NCBI GenBank assembly: GCA_903882745.1
Contig: CAIRYG010000003.1
Location: 186,001 to 250,000 of the forward strand
Length of the DNA: 64,000 bases
Origin: an uncultured Gemmatimonadota bacterium
GTDB lineage: Bacteria > Gemmatimonadota > Gemmatimonadetes > Gemmatimonadales > Gemmatimonadaceae
Direction: 5' to 3'
In this document: one piece after another, positions 19,152-30,800 of the stretch
How positions within the stretch are numbered: position 1 is the stretch's first letter
Layout of the letters: each line of letters opens with the position of its first letter
Notes under the pieces: model-generated
What the model saw: the letters and a program-made list of their open reading frames with translations, nothing else
What the model was told of the DNA's origin: nothing
Databases searched by the model: none
Made by a program: the position numbers and the translations under genes

Positions 19152-21662
19152 GTGCTCCGCACCGTCCGCTCCCGCGTCGCCCCTGCTCGACTGGCTGGAC
19201 TCCTGCTGGCACCGATCGTCCTGCTCGCGGCCTGCCGCGGAGGCTCCGATCCGGCCCCGAACACCGTCTCCTTGGACGCCAAGGGGCAACTCCCAACGGG
19301 GCGCACCCTCGACCCGGCCGGGGTCGCATGGGACGTCGGTTCCATGCCCCTCGCGATGTCGCTCTCGCCGGACGGCTCCAAGATTGTGATCCTCCTCAAT
19401 GGCTACCGCGAGCAGGGGGTCCAGGTTCTCGATCGCGCCACCGGCAAAATCGAACAAACCGCCACCCAGACAGCCGCCTTCCTCGGCCTGGCCTTCTCCC
19501 CCGACGGCAAGACCCTCTACGCGTCAGGCGGCAATCAAGACGTGGTGTACCGCTACGCGTGGAGCGGCAACAAAGCCACGCTCACCGACAGCCTCGTCCT
19601 CGCGGTCAAAACCCGCCCGAATGGCAATCGCTATCCGGCGGGACTCGCTCCCTCGCCCGACGGGAAGTACCTCTACGTCGCCGAAAATCTGGCCGATTCG
19701 CTCGCGGTGATTGATCTCGCCACAGGCAAAGTGGTGCAACGCCTCGCCACCGAGCGCTACCCGTACGGCGTAGCCGTCACCCCCGACAATAGCGTCTTCG
19801 TGTCGAGCTGGGGCGGCAACACCCTCTCCGTCTTCACCCGCACGAGCTCCGGCGCGCTCGACGCACAGCGGCGCATCAAGGTCGGACGCCACCCATCCGC
19901 ACTTCTCCTGAACGGTGACGGCTCACGTCTTTTTGTCGCCTCTGCCTCCACCGATCGCATCACCGTCGTGGATACCAAGGCGCGCCGCGTCCAAACCGAA
20001 CTCTTCGACTCGCCGGTCGGCGGCCCAGGCGAAGGAAGCACGCCGAGCGCGATGTCGCTTTCGGCGGATGGCACGCGACTGTATGTCGCTGAGTCCGACA
20101 ACAACGCCATCGCTCTGATTGACCTCGAAGCCTCCACCGCCGGCGTTGCCGCAGCCAAGGGAGAAGACAAAGTCGTGGGTCGCGTGCCGACCCACTGGTA
20201 CCCGACGGCCGTCGTCGCTCGCAACGACTCATTAATTGTGCTCACCGGGAAGGGACGCGGCACCAAAGCGAACCCCGACGGTCCGCGCCCAGGCGTAGAA
20301 CGCGGCGAAGCAGGCTACAACAACAACGCCTACACGTTGGGTCAGACCAGCGGCACGGTGCTGACCTCCACCACAGCGCGCGCGTCTGGGGCAGACTTGG
20401 ACGCGCTGAGCGCCCGTGTGGCCCGCGCGAATCACTGGGGGGAGCCGCGCGTCGACGCCGCGCTCCCCCCGTTCGAGCATGTGATATACATCGTGAAGGA
20501 GAATCGCACCTACGATCAAATCTTCGGCGATCTCCCCCAGGCCGACGGCGACACCTCACTCGTCTTCTTCCCGCGCGCAGTCTCGCCAAATCATCATGCG
20601 CTCGCCGAACGCTTCGGCATCATGGACCGTTTTTTTGTGAACGCCGAGGTGAGCCCCGACGGCCACAACTGGTCGATGGCCGCCTACACCACCGACTACA
20701 CGCAGAAGACGGTCCCGCAGAATTATTCGCGCCCCAGCCGCGGCCGGAGCTACGACTGGGAAGGACAAAACCGGAATGTCACGCCGGCTGACGACGAAGA
20801 TGTCGCCGAGCCAGCGAACGGCTACATCTGGAACCTCGCGCAACGCGCGAATGTCTCGTTCCGCAACTACGGCGAGTTCGTCGTCCCCGAAGGTGGTGGA
20901 CGTGGCGGTGCGTCAATGCCGCGCGGTTACACGGGCGCGAAACCCTTCCTGCGCTCGCACACGAACCCGGATTACCCCGCCTTCGATACCAGTGTCCCTG
21001 ATCAGAAACGCGCTGACGTGTGGATCGCAGACCTCAAGGGATTCATTGCGAAGGGCGTGATGCCGCAGTTGCAGATTCTGCGCCTGCCGAACGACCACAC
21101 GGCCGGCGCACGCGCCGACGCGCCGAGCCCCAAGGCGCTGGTTGCCGACAATGACCTCGCCCTGGGCCGCATCGTCGAAGCGGTGTCCACATCACCCTTC
21201 TGGAAGAACACCGTCATCTTTGTGGTCGAAGACGACGCGCAGAACGGCTCCGACCATGTCGACTCACATCGCGCTCCCGCGCTGATCATCTCGGCGTACA
21301 ACAAGCCTGGCGTGTATCACCGCTTTATCAATACCACGGATTTCATCGCGACGATGGAACGCGTTCTGAAGTTGGGATCCCTCTCGCAGTTCGATTTCTT
21401 TGGACGGCCGGTTACCGAAATCTTCGGCACCTCGGCAGATCTTCGCCCGTATGCGGCGCTCACGCCCGCGCAGCGCCTCGACGAAGTCAACAAGGCCGGC
21501 ACCCGCGAAGCGCGCGAATCGGCGACACTCGACCTCACCTTCGAAGACACCGCCGACGAGCAGCTCTTCAACCAGATCCTCTGGCGCACCATCAAGGGGC
21601 CGAAGGTGCCGTACCCCGGCACGCGTCGTATGTCCACGCTCGAATACACCCGCGCGCGTTGA
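19152..21662 (+). CDS. YVTN/YncE-type beta-propeller fused to a phosphoesterase domain
   Basis: Lipoprotein-like N-terminus ('VLLAACRG'), repeats 'LYVAENLADSLAVIDLATGKVVQRL', then 'FEHVIYIVKENRTYDQIFGDLPQADGD'. Confidence 0.85.
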   Translation: MLRTVRSRVAPARLAGLLLAPIVLLAACRGGSDPAPNTVSLDAKGQLPTGRTLDPAGVAWDVGSMPLAMSLSPDGSKIVILLNGYREQGVQVLDRATGKIEQTATQTAAFLGLAFSPDGKTLYASGGNQDVVYRYAWSGNKATLTDSLVLAVKTRPNGNRYPAGLAPSPDGKYLYVAENLADSLAVIDLATGKVVQRLATERYPYGVAVTPDNSVFVSSWGGNTLSVFTRTSSGALDAQRRIKVGRHPSALLLNGDGSRLFVASASTDRITVVDTKARRVQTELFDSPVGGPGEGSTPSAMSLSADGTRLYVAESDNNAIALIDLEASTAGVAAAKGEDKVVGRVPTHWYPTAVVARNDSLIVLTGKGRGTKANPDGPRPGVERGEAGYNNNAYTLGQTSGTVLTSTTARASGADLDALSARVARANHWGEPRVDAALPPFEHVIYIVKENRTYDQIFGDLPQADGDTSLVFFPRAVSPNHHALAERFGIMDRFFVNAEVSPDGHNWSMAAYTTDYTQKTVPQNYSRPSRGRSYDWEGQNRNVTPADDEDVAEPANGYIWNLAQRANVSFRNYGEFVVPEGGGRGGASMPRGYTGAKPFLRSHTNPDYPAFDTSVPDQKRADVWIADLKGFIAKGVMPQLQILRLPNDHTAGARADAPSPKALVADNDLALGRIVEAVSTSPFWKNTVIFVVEDDAQNGSDHVDSHRAPALIISAYNKPGVYHRFINTTDFIATMERVLKLGSLSQFDFFGRPVTEIFGTSADLRPYAALTPAQRLDEVNKAGTREARESATLDLTFEDTADEQLFNQILWRTIKGPKVPYPGTRRMSTLEYTRAR

Positions 21663-22708
21663 GTCTCCGTCGCTGGCTGATCCTTATTGCATCGTTCGCC
21701 GCAACCATCGGCGCGTCGGTGTACATCGTGTGGAAAGGATGGGCCAAGGGCGGAGCTCCGCCCACAATTCCGCTCGCGGTACATGCGCTGGCGTTCGCTG
21801 CCGTGCTCGCCGAAGTCGTGACGCGCACCGTGAAGTTGCAGTGGAGCGCTGGCGCACTGCACATCCCGCTGAAGTTCTGGACTTCGATGCGCGTCTGCCT
21901 TGGCGGTGATTTCGCTGCGTCCGTCACGCCGGCGCGCTCGGGCGCCGAACCCGCCCGCTACTTCGTGCTGTCTGAAGCGGGGGTGAGTCCAGCAAACAAT
22001 GTGCTCCTGCTCTTCACCGAGCTGTTCCTCGAGATGTCGTCGCTCGCAGTGCTCTGTGTGATCCTTGCCTTCGCGTTCCACGGCAGTGGGCGCGTGGTGC
22101 AGTTGATGACGGCGATGGTCGGCGGCTACGCGATCGTCGTACTCTCGATTGGCGCCATCGGACTCTTTCTCGCCAAGCGCAACGCGCACGGTCCGCCACC
22201 CACCTGGGCAGTCGCGATCGGTCTTCACGCAGGCCGCTGGCGCACCATTCAGAAGTCGCTGCGCTCCCTGCGTACCGGAATCAACGCCCTCAAGCACGCA
22301 CGATTCGGCATGCTCTTCGCCGCCGCGCTTTCCTCGATGGTGCATGTCTCGCTCCGCCTGGCGGTATTGCCGATCATCGCGCTTGCGATGGATCCCAACC
22401 TCCCGCTCGCACAGCTCGTGCTCTGGCCGCTGGTCTTTCTCTACGGTGGCGCAGTGGCACCCGCTCCCGGCGGCGGCGGCGCAGTGGAAGCCTCATTCAA
22501 CTGGGCCTTCTCCGGCGTCATGACCCCGGCCCAACTCGGCGGCGCCCTCGTCTGGTGGCGCTTCTATTCCTTCTACCTCTACATCCTGCTCGGTGCGCTC
22601 GCCGCTCGCGGCAGTGTGCTCAAGGTGCTCCGCAACCAACAGCACGGCCGACTCCACGCGAAGGCCGGAACCAACGCAGGAACCAAAGCCGGAACCAAAA
22701 CCTCGTGA
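21659..22708 (+). CDS. Lysylphosphatidylglycerol synthase TM-region/flippase-like (UPF0104) membrane protein
   Basis: Multiple TM segments; 'WRFYSFYLYILLGAL' and 'PGGGGAVEASF' typical of the family. TTG start overlaps the previous stop. Confidence 0.75.
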   Translation: MSLRRWLILIASFAATIGASVYIVWKGWAKGGAPPTIPLAVHALAFAAVLAEVVTRTVKLQWSAGALHIPLKFWTSMRVCLGGDFAASVTPARSGAEPARYFVLSEAGVSPANNVLLLFTELFLEMSSLAVLCVILAFAFHGSGRVVQLMTAMVGGYAIVVLSIGAIGLFLAKRNAHGPPPTWAVAIGLHAGRWRTIQKSLRSLRTGINALKHARFGMLFAAALSSMVHVSLRLAVLPIIALAMDPNLPLAQLVLWPLVFLYGGAVAPAPGGGGAVEASFNWAFSGVMTPAQLGGALVWWRFYSFYLYILLGALAARGSVLKVLRNQQHGRLHAKAGTNAGTKAGTKTS

Positions 22709-23127
22709 TGTACCATCTCTTTACCGCCGACTGGGCCGAAGCGCTCCGTCAAGCAATTGACAGTGATCCAACTTTTAACAGCGCCGGCGCCTCGTGGAAG
22801 TGGCCCGCCGCCTTCGTGCTCACACCCACGCCATCACTGGGCGTCGGGCAGGACGTGGCCGTCCAGCTCACCCTCGACGGTGGACGCTGCACCGAGGCGC
22901 GCATCATCACCGCCCCAGAGGTAAACGCGCCCTTCGTTTTCCGCGCCGACTACCCAACCTGGAAAGCGCTCGCCGAAGGCAAACTCGACGCACTCAGCGC
23001 CGTCATGCAGCGCCGCGTCTCGTTTACAGGGTCGCTCCCCCGACTCTTAGGCAACGCGGCCGCCGCCAAAGCGCTCGTGGCCTGCGCGCAGCGTGTCCCG
23101 ACCTACTTTCCCGATCTCCCGGCCTGA
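22708..23127 (+). CDS. SCP2 sterol-binding-domain-like protein
   Basis: 'MYHLFTADWAEALRQAIDSDPTFNSAGASWKWPAAFVL...' to 'LLGNAAAAKALVACAQRVPTYFPDL'; ATG overlaps the previous TGA. Confidence 0.65.
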   Translation: MYHLFTADWAEALRQAIDSDPTFNSAGASWKWPAAFVLTPTPSLGVGQDVAVQLTLDGGRCTEARIITAPEVNAPFVFRADYPTWKALAEGKLDALSAVMQRRVSFTGSLPRLLGNAAAAKALVACAQRVPTYFPDLPA

Positions 23128-23230
23128 GTCACAAAGTCCAGTCGCAGATTTCGTCAGCGTGTTTCTTGGGCTAACTTTCGATTGAGCGCACACCGCTGCG
23201 CCCTCTCGCCCCTTGCCCGAGGATTGTTCC

Positions 23231-25243
<2,013 letters not shown>

Positions 25244-25279
25244 ACAGAAGTGTCCTTCACCGCTTCGCCACTCGCTTCT

Positions 25280-26593
25280 TCAGTGCTCGATTTGTCGCCA
25301 GGCAAGTTCACGTGGCTCTCGACGATCGTTGCGGTTCAGCTTCGAAACCAGCACCCGATTCGCATCGCCATCCTCGATGCGATCCGACACTGCGAGTGAC
25401 AAACGGCGAGTCGGGCGCCCTGAGCGGTCGATGAGTGTCCACACCGTCGAGTCTGCCATCGGGGCGGGGAAACTGCGGATCCAGATTCCTGCCCCAGCGC
25501 GCACAACGCTCGTGGCGAACGGCACGACGGGCAGCGCCATGTCCTTCGCTCTTCGATAGTAGAAGATCGTCTGACAAACGATATCGCCACTTCCTGCTAC
25601 GCACGCCTCACGCGTACTCGCGGAGTCCACGTTCGGATAGTGCTCGTGAACTGCGGCCGTGAAGGTGGATTCTCGCTCCTCAGCAGTCGGAGCACGCGCC
25701 AGTGCTCGAACTAGAATTAGCCGCTTAGGATGACCCATCAGGTCGTAGGTCTCGATCCTGCCGGCCTCACGATCGGACACCAGCCAGATCTCGGTCGACG
25801 GACCCGCGTTCACCGAATCCACAACCGCAACGAACGGCTTCGGCATGAATTGAGGGGTCGGCGGCTGGAGGTCGCGGTCCTTGACTCGGCGGGTCCGGAT
25901 TGCGACCGGCACCGCTCTTCGAAGCGATGGGTTTGCGACACTGAGGGGAGCGAATACCAAGTGCGCAGATCCCTCTGTGCCAATGGTGTCCCCGTCGGCT
26001 AACGTAAGCAGCACCACGGCTTCCGAAGCAATCGCTCCACCGATGATCGTCTCACCATCCAACACCTGCTCACGCCCGCGTGTACTCGCGTACTCCCGGA
26101 CTTGCCCAACAGCGCCCGCGAATGAGAACGTGGTCAGCGACGCATTCGAGAGGTCGAGCACCAGCACCGACGAGTCTGCCGCGAGCCGGATGTCGATTAC
26201 CTGTCGAAGTTGTCCGGGAAGGTCGCCGTTGTGGGCCCACGTCACACTTCGGTGATTCGCGGAATCCAACCACGACAGTCCCGCATACGAATCAAAGAGC
26301 AGGGTTCCGTTTCCCGGACCACGAAATCCTCTATCTCGTCGCGGCGACTGTTGACATGCGTCCCGACGGGGCCCACATACCACTCCTTCCGTTGTTAGGC
26401 GCGAGACCGATACCCCGCGCCACTCAGCCTCATCGACGATCAGGGTGTCGGGGAATGCTCTGATCGGGGCATACGCGCGCCGATCTGCGTGGCGCCAGAG
26501 GAGCGCGCCGCACATCGCGGCAAGCGCGAAGAACAACCCTATGCCTGGCGACAGTCTCACGCCTGCGCGAGCATTGTTGGTCTCAGTCCGCAT
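25280..26593 (-). CDS. Membrane-anchored 6-bladed beta-propeller-like protein (tentative)
   Basis: N-terminal TM followed by 'AHNGDLPGQLRQVIDIRLAADSSVLVLDLSNASLTTFSFAG', a blade-like pattern. No catalytic motif recognised. Confidence 0.5.
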   Translation of the reverse strand: MRTETNNARAGVRLSPGIGLFFALAAMCGALLWRHADRRAYAPIRAFPDTLIVDEAEWRGVSVSRLTTEGVVCGPRRDACQQSPRRDRGFRGPGNGTLLFDSYAGLSWLDSANHRSVTWAHNGDLPGQLRQVIDIRLAADSSVLVLDLSNASLTTFSFAGAVGQVREYASTRGREQVLDGETIIGGAIASEAVVLLTLADGDTIGTEGSAHLVFAPLSVANPSLRRAVPVAIRTRRVKDRDLQPPTPQFMPKPFVAVVDSVNAGPSTEIWLVSDREAGRIETYDLMGHPKRLILVRALARAPTAEERESTFTAAVHEHYPNVDSASTREACVAGSGDIVCQTIFYYRRAKDMALPVVPFATSVVRAGAGIWIRSFPAPMADSTVWTLIDRSGRPTRRLSLAVSDRIEDGDANRVLVSKLNRNDRREPRELAWRQIEH

Positions 26594-26607
26594 ACTGAAG
26601 CAGAACG

Positions 26608-27267
26608 CTAGCGCTCGCGCACAACTTTTGCCAACTCATCTCGGTCCACGAAGCCCTTGTAGAGCCGCTTTCCGATGATAACCACGGGCGTCGACGTAAG
26701 CGCGAAACGTCGCGCGTCCCGCTCGTCCGCTAGGACCTTCTCCATTAGCCTCTGCTGAACGACACACGAATCGAATTGCGAAATTGAAGCGACGCCTGCC
26801 CGTTCGGCGAAGGTTTGCCAGCTCGTTTTCCCGATCTCCTGCTGATGCGCATACAGGGCGTCATGATATTCCGCAAAGCGGCCTTGTTGCGCCGCGCATT
26901 CTGACGCAAGGGCAGCAGTCTCCGCGAACGGATGGATCGAGCGCAGCGGCAGATGCCGAAAGCGAACGGCGACGGTGCTCGGATTGCGGCGAACCAGATC
27001 CTCCAACTCGACACGCTGCTTCGCGCAGAATGGACACTGAAAGTCAGAGAATTCTACCATGACGATGGTGGCGCTGGAATCTCCAATGAACGAACCTCCA
27101 CTCTGAAGTCCGGACGTGTCGGCTAGAATCGTAGCGACCGGCGGCGGTGTCTCCAATGGAGCGGCGAGTCGATACCATACCAGCGCGACGATGCCCACAA
27201 GGCCAATCGCAAAGACTGCAACTGCGAGCGCGCTACCTGGCGAGCGCGAGGGCGTACGAGGAGTCAT
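26608..27267 (-). CDS. DsbA-like/thioredoxin-fold thiol:disulfide protein
   Basis: TM anchor, 'MVEFSDFQCPFCAKQRVELEDLV' (CPFC active site), 'TSTPVVIIGKRLYKGFVDRDEL' (cis-Pro loop). Confidence 0.88.
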   Translation of the reverse strand: MTPRTPSRSPGSALAVAVFAIGLVGIVALVWYRLAAPLETPPPVATILADTSGLQSGGSFIGDSSATIVMVEFSDFQCPFCAKQRVELEDLVRRNPSTVAVRFRHLPLRSIHPFAETAALASECAAQQGRFAEYHDALYAHQQEIGKTSWQTFAERAGVASISQFDSCVVQQRLMEKVLADERDARRFALTSTPVVIIGKRLYKGFVDRDELAKVVRER

Positions 27268-27271
27268 CGGC

Positions 27272-27583
27272 TCACCGCCCTGTTCCGCGGCGCGCGGTGT
27301 CGGGCCGAATCGTCGGCCCTCCGCCGGTCCCCGTCACAAGTGAATCAGCCACACGCCGGGGGAGTAGATGAAACAGATCGAGCGTCGATGCCACACGCAG
27401 GACGGACCCATGCGTCGCCGCGATGATTCTCCCTTCCTCATTCCGCACCACGAGCGCCGGCACACGATTCACATATCGATTGTCGCTCGCCGAATCATGG
27501 ACCCACGCGAACGTGAAGAACAATGAATAGTGGTCCATTCGAAGGCGCGCAATAGCTGTGGCGCAATTGGCGCGAATTTGCAT
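27272..27583 (-). pseudogene. Probable C-terminal remnant of a thioredoxin-fold/redoxin-like protein fused in frame to a tandem repeat
   Basis: 'NRYVNRVPALVVRNEEGRIIAATHG' resembles the cis-Pro half of a thioredoxin fold. The first residues (MQIRAN..) are repeat-derived and there is no CxxC half. Confidence 0.45.
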
Positions 27584-27670
27584 TGGCGCGAATTTGCATT
27601 GGCGCGAATTTGCATTGGCGCAAAGTTGCCTTGACGCGAATGTGCGTTGAGGCGAATCTGCATTGACGCG
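27566..27670. repeat. 16-bp tandem repeat, about 6.5 copies
   Basis: Units at 27566, 27582, 27598 (attggcgcgaatttgc, identical), 27614, 27630, 27646 (diverged) and a half unit at 27662..27670. Confidence 0.95.
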
Positions 27671-27844
27671 TCGTCACTTCAGCGCAAAGTTTGTTTCCAT
27701 GATCTGGCCCGGCGGATATGTCACAAGACGACAGCCTGCGAAGAGTGTCAGGTCACGACGTCCGCCACTTGCAAGCAGCGCGGCTCGTGCTTCGTCTCAG
27801 GGTGACGAGCGCGACATGAACAAGTCATCGATGGAGGGTGAGTG

Positions 27845-30800
27845 ATGCGACTCCGCATAGTCGTGATGTTCTTGGCCTTGGTCCTGGTTGCCGTTCGCGT
27901 GCATGCTCAGGTGCGACGTGAGGTCATCTCCGGTCGTGTCTCCGTCGACAGCAACCGTAGCGTTGTCGGTGCGACAGTATCTGTCACACGTGCACCCGAT
28001 CGGGCGCTCTTCCAAGTGCTCACGGATACCGCCGGACGTTTTCGTCTCGTCATTGACTCAGGCACGGGCGATTACCTCGTGCACGTGAGTGCAAGGCCAT
28101 CGGATGCCCGCGCACCAGTCCGCAAGCGCGTGACGCGCGAGCGCGTGAGCGATTCGCTGTACGTCGTAGATGTGGTGCTGAGGGATTTGCTGCGGCCTCC
28201 GGTCCTTGGTACCGTCAGAGTTCAAGCTCGACGACCGCGGATTGAGCGCGACCCGGATTCATTCGGGTCTAGTGCTGGCGGCGGCGAGCAGCTCGCCATT
28301 GGTATCGCGGCCGCAGTTGCGCCGGCCGACAAGGGAGATCTTTCAGGTCTCGCCGCGAGTCTCCCGGGCGTCTCTGCGACTGGATCAGGCTTTTCCGTGC
28401 TAGGACTCGGTTCAGATCAGAACGTTGTCACGATGAACGGTCTCTCCTTCGCGGGCGCAAGCCTTCCGCGGGATGCCCAGTACTCAGTGCGAGTTGCAAC
28501 CTCGGCGTTCGATCCATCGCGAGGCTGGTTCGGAGGGGCGGAGACCCGCGTGGATCTCCAAGCGGGCTCGCTGTTTGCGCTGCGGAGCGGATCCTTGACC
28601 CTCGATTCCCCCGCGCTACAGCAGACCGACGCCGCCGGGGCATCGCTCGATGCGCGATTCGGTACCTTAACCCTCGGCACGGGTGCCTCGGGTTTGACGG
28701 CGCACGATCGGCTCGCCTTCAACTATGGGATTCAGGTCTCGCAGCGCAACGCCGACGCCCCAGACTTCCTGAACGCCTCTGCCTCAGCGCTACAGGTTCT
28801 CGGGGTCTCCACCGATTCCCTCGCCCGCCTTCGTGCGACGCTCGCAGCATTTGGCCTGAACCAGCCAGCGAGTTCTCCAACCGACCAGCAGCTCCGGCGG
28901 GTCAGTTTCGTCACTCGCCTCAATACGCCGGAGGTCTCACCCATCACGTTCGATGACGCAAGCCGATCGAGCGGAGTGATCTTCTATCTCTTCGACGAGC
29001 GGGCTACGAACGCAGGCGCATCCCCTTTCAACACGATTCAGACTGCTACCGGCCACCATCGATCTGTGGCGGTGCTGCAAGGAGTCCATTCGGTCATTCC
29101 GCGGCCAGAGCTACTCGCGGACTTCCGGGGGTCCATCACCTTCGCCAACGATGAACCATCGATCAACTCGCTGATGCCTTTCGGATTGATCACCTTGCGC
29201 TCCGGTCAACCCGATGGCTCGATCACCACTACTGCTTTGGGCGTTGGCGGGAGTCGCCGCACGTCGCAACCCGTCCGTACCGCCTCCTGGGAGTTACAGG
29301 GCGACATTAAGGGCATTGTTCCACAATGGGCGACCCACCGGTTACGCGTCACGGCTGACGCGCGCGTGGACCTCGTGGACTCCGGCGTCGGGCAAGGCGA
29401 TCGCGGTACCTTCTCTTTCCCGAACCTGGATGCATTCGCCGCCGGACGTGCGAGTGCCTTTCAACGCACGCTGGCAGGCACCGATGCAAGATCCGCAGCG
29501 GCAAATGCGTTCGTCGCGCTAGGAGATCTCTGGCGGCCGTCGCGGACTTTTTCAATTATGTATGGGCTCCGTGCCGAGGCGTCCCAATTCTTCACGGTTC
29601 CTGAGTCGAATGACGCCCTTCAGCGATTGATCGGCGAGGATAATCGCGCGATTCCGAATACGATGCATCTGAGTCCACGGGTTGGATTCACGTGGACGTA
29701 TGCCAAGTCTCCGCGCGGGAATCTGATTCGCTCGTCGTCGATCGGTCAGTTACAGACGCCTGCGCTCGGCGTGCTGCGCGGGGGGTTTGGGGAGTTCCGA
29801 TCCTTTCTACCGGCCTCCCTCGAGGTGCCAGCGATCGCAGGCTCCCGGGCAGGCGGTCTTTCGCGGACGATCCGCTGTCTTGGAGCGGCTGTTCCTCAGA
29901 TTGATTGGCGCGGATTTGCTCGCGATTCCGCGAACATTCCTTCGGACTGTTCGAGCAACGGCGGTAGTTCCGAGAGCCCTGTTCCAGATGTAGCGCTTCT
30001 CGGCAGAGGCTTTGATGCTTCGAGAAGCTGGCGGGGCAACCTCACGTGGACTTCGCACCTCGGGAATATCGTTTGGGCAATCGATGGAACCCTGTCGTGG
30101 AATGTCAATCAGCCGAGCTTCACGGACGCGAACTTCACATCCACTGGCTCGTTCTTCAGCGCGGACGAAGGGCGGGCAATTTTCGTACCGGTCGGCGCGA
30201 TCAATACCTCGACCGGATTGGTTGACATCTTGGCCGCCCGCAAGAATGGCGCGTTCGGACGGGTGTTGGTGCAACGCAGTGATGCACGATCAGAGGCGCG
30301 CCAACTGACCGTCAGTATCGCCCCTATGCTTGCGTTGACTCCACAGCGGTTCTACTCCTCGCTGTCGTACACCTTCAGCGATGTCCGTACGCACGTACGC
30401 GGGCGCGATGCGACCGTGTTCAGTGCCCCCGACGCCTTTTCGTGGTCCCGCGCGGACGGCGCGTCGCGACATGCCTTCATCTTGCAGGCAGGTGCGGAGT
30501 TTGGGGGGACGTCCGTTTCGCTTTTCGGGCGTCTCTCGTCAGGAATCGCGTACACGCCGATTCTGGGAGCTGACGTGAATGGCGATGGCGCCGTCAATGA
30601 TCGGGCCTTCGTGTTCGATCCTGCCCGTACGACAGACGCCGCTCTCGCGCAGGGAATGCGGACGCTCTTGGCGACCGCACCGCCTGAGGCAGGCGCATGC
30701 CTCAGGCGCTTTCTCGGGAAGGCAGTCGATGGGGGCGGTTGCGAAGGACCCTGGTCGGCACAGCTCAACGCACGGGTCGCCTTCAATACCAAATCGTGGG

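Noticed and set aside
22663-22707. Short AGT(N/K) repeat at the C-terminus of the flippase-like protein (KAGTNAGTKAGTKTS)
   Set aside because: Four imperfect tetrapeptide copies only; likely simple slippage in a disordered tail.
27663-27845. 60-aa plus-strand ORF just before the receptor, considered as a small peptide gene
   Set aside because: Starts at the edge of the repeat and has no hydrophobic, leader or Cys pattern; probably a leader region with chance openness.
27797-28015. 72-aa minus-strand ORF with several Cys/His, considered as a precursor peptide for the accessory block
   Set aside because: Entirely antisense to the start of the receptor gene; no leader-like pattern and composition matches a shadow frame.
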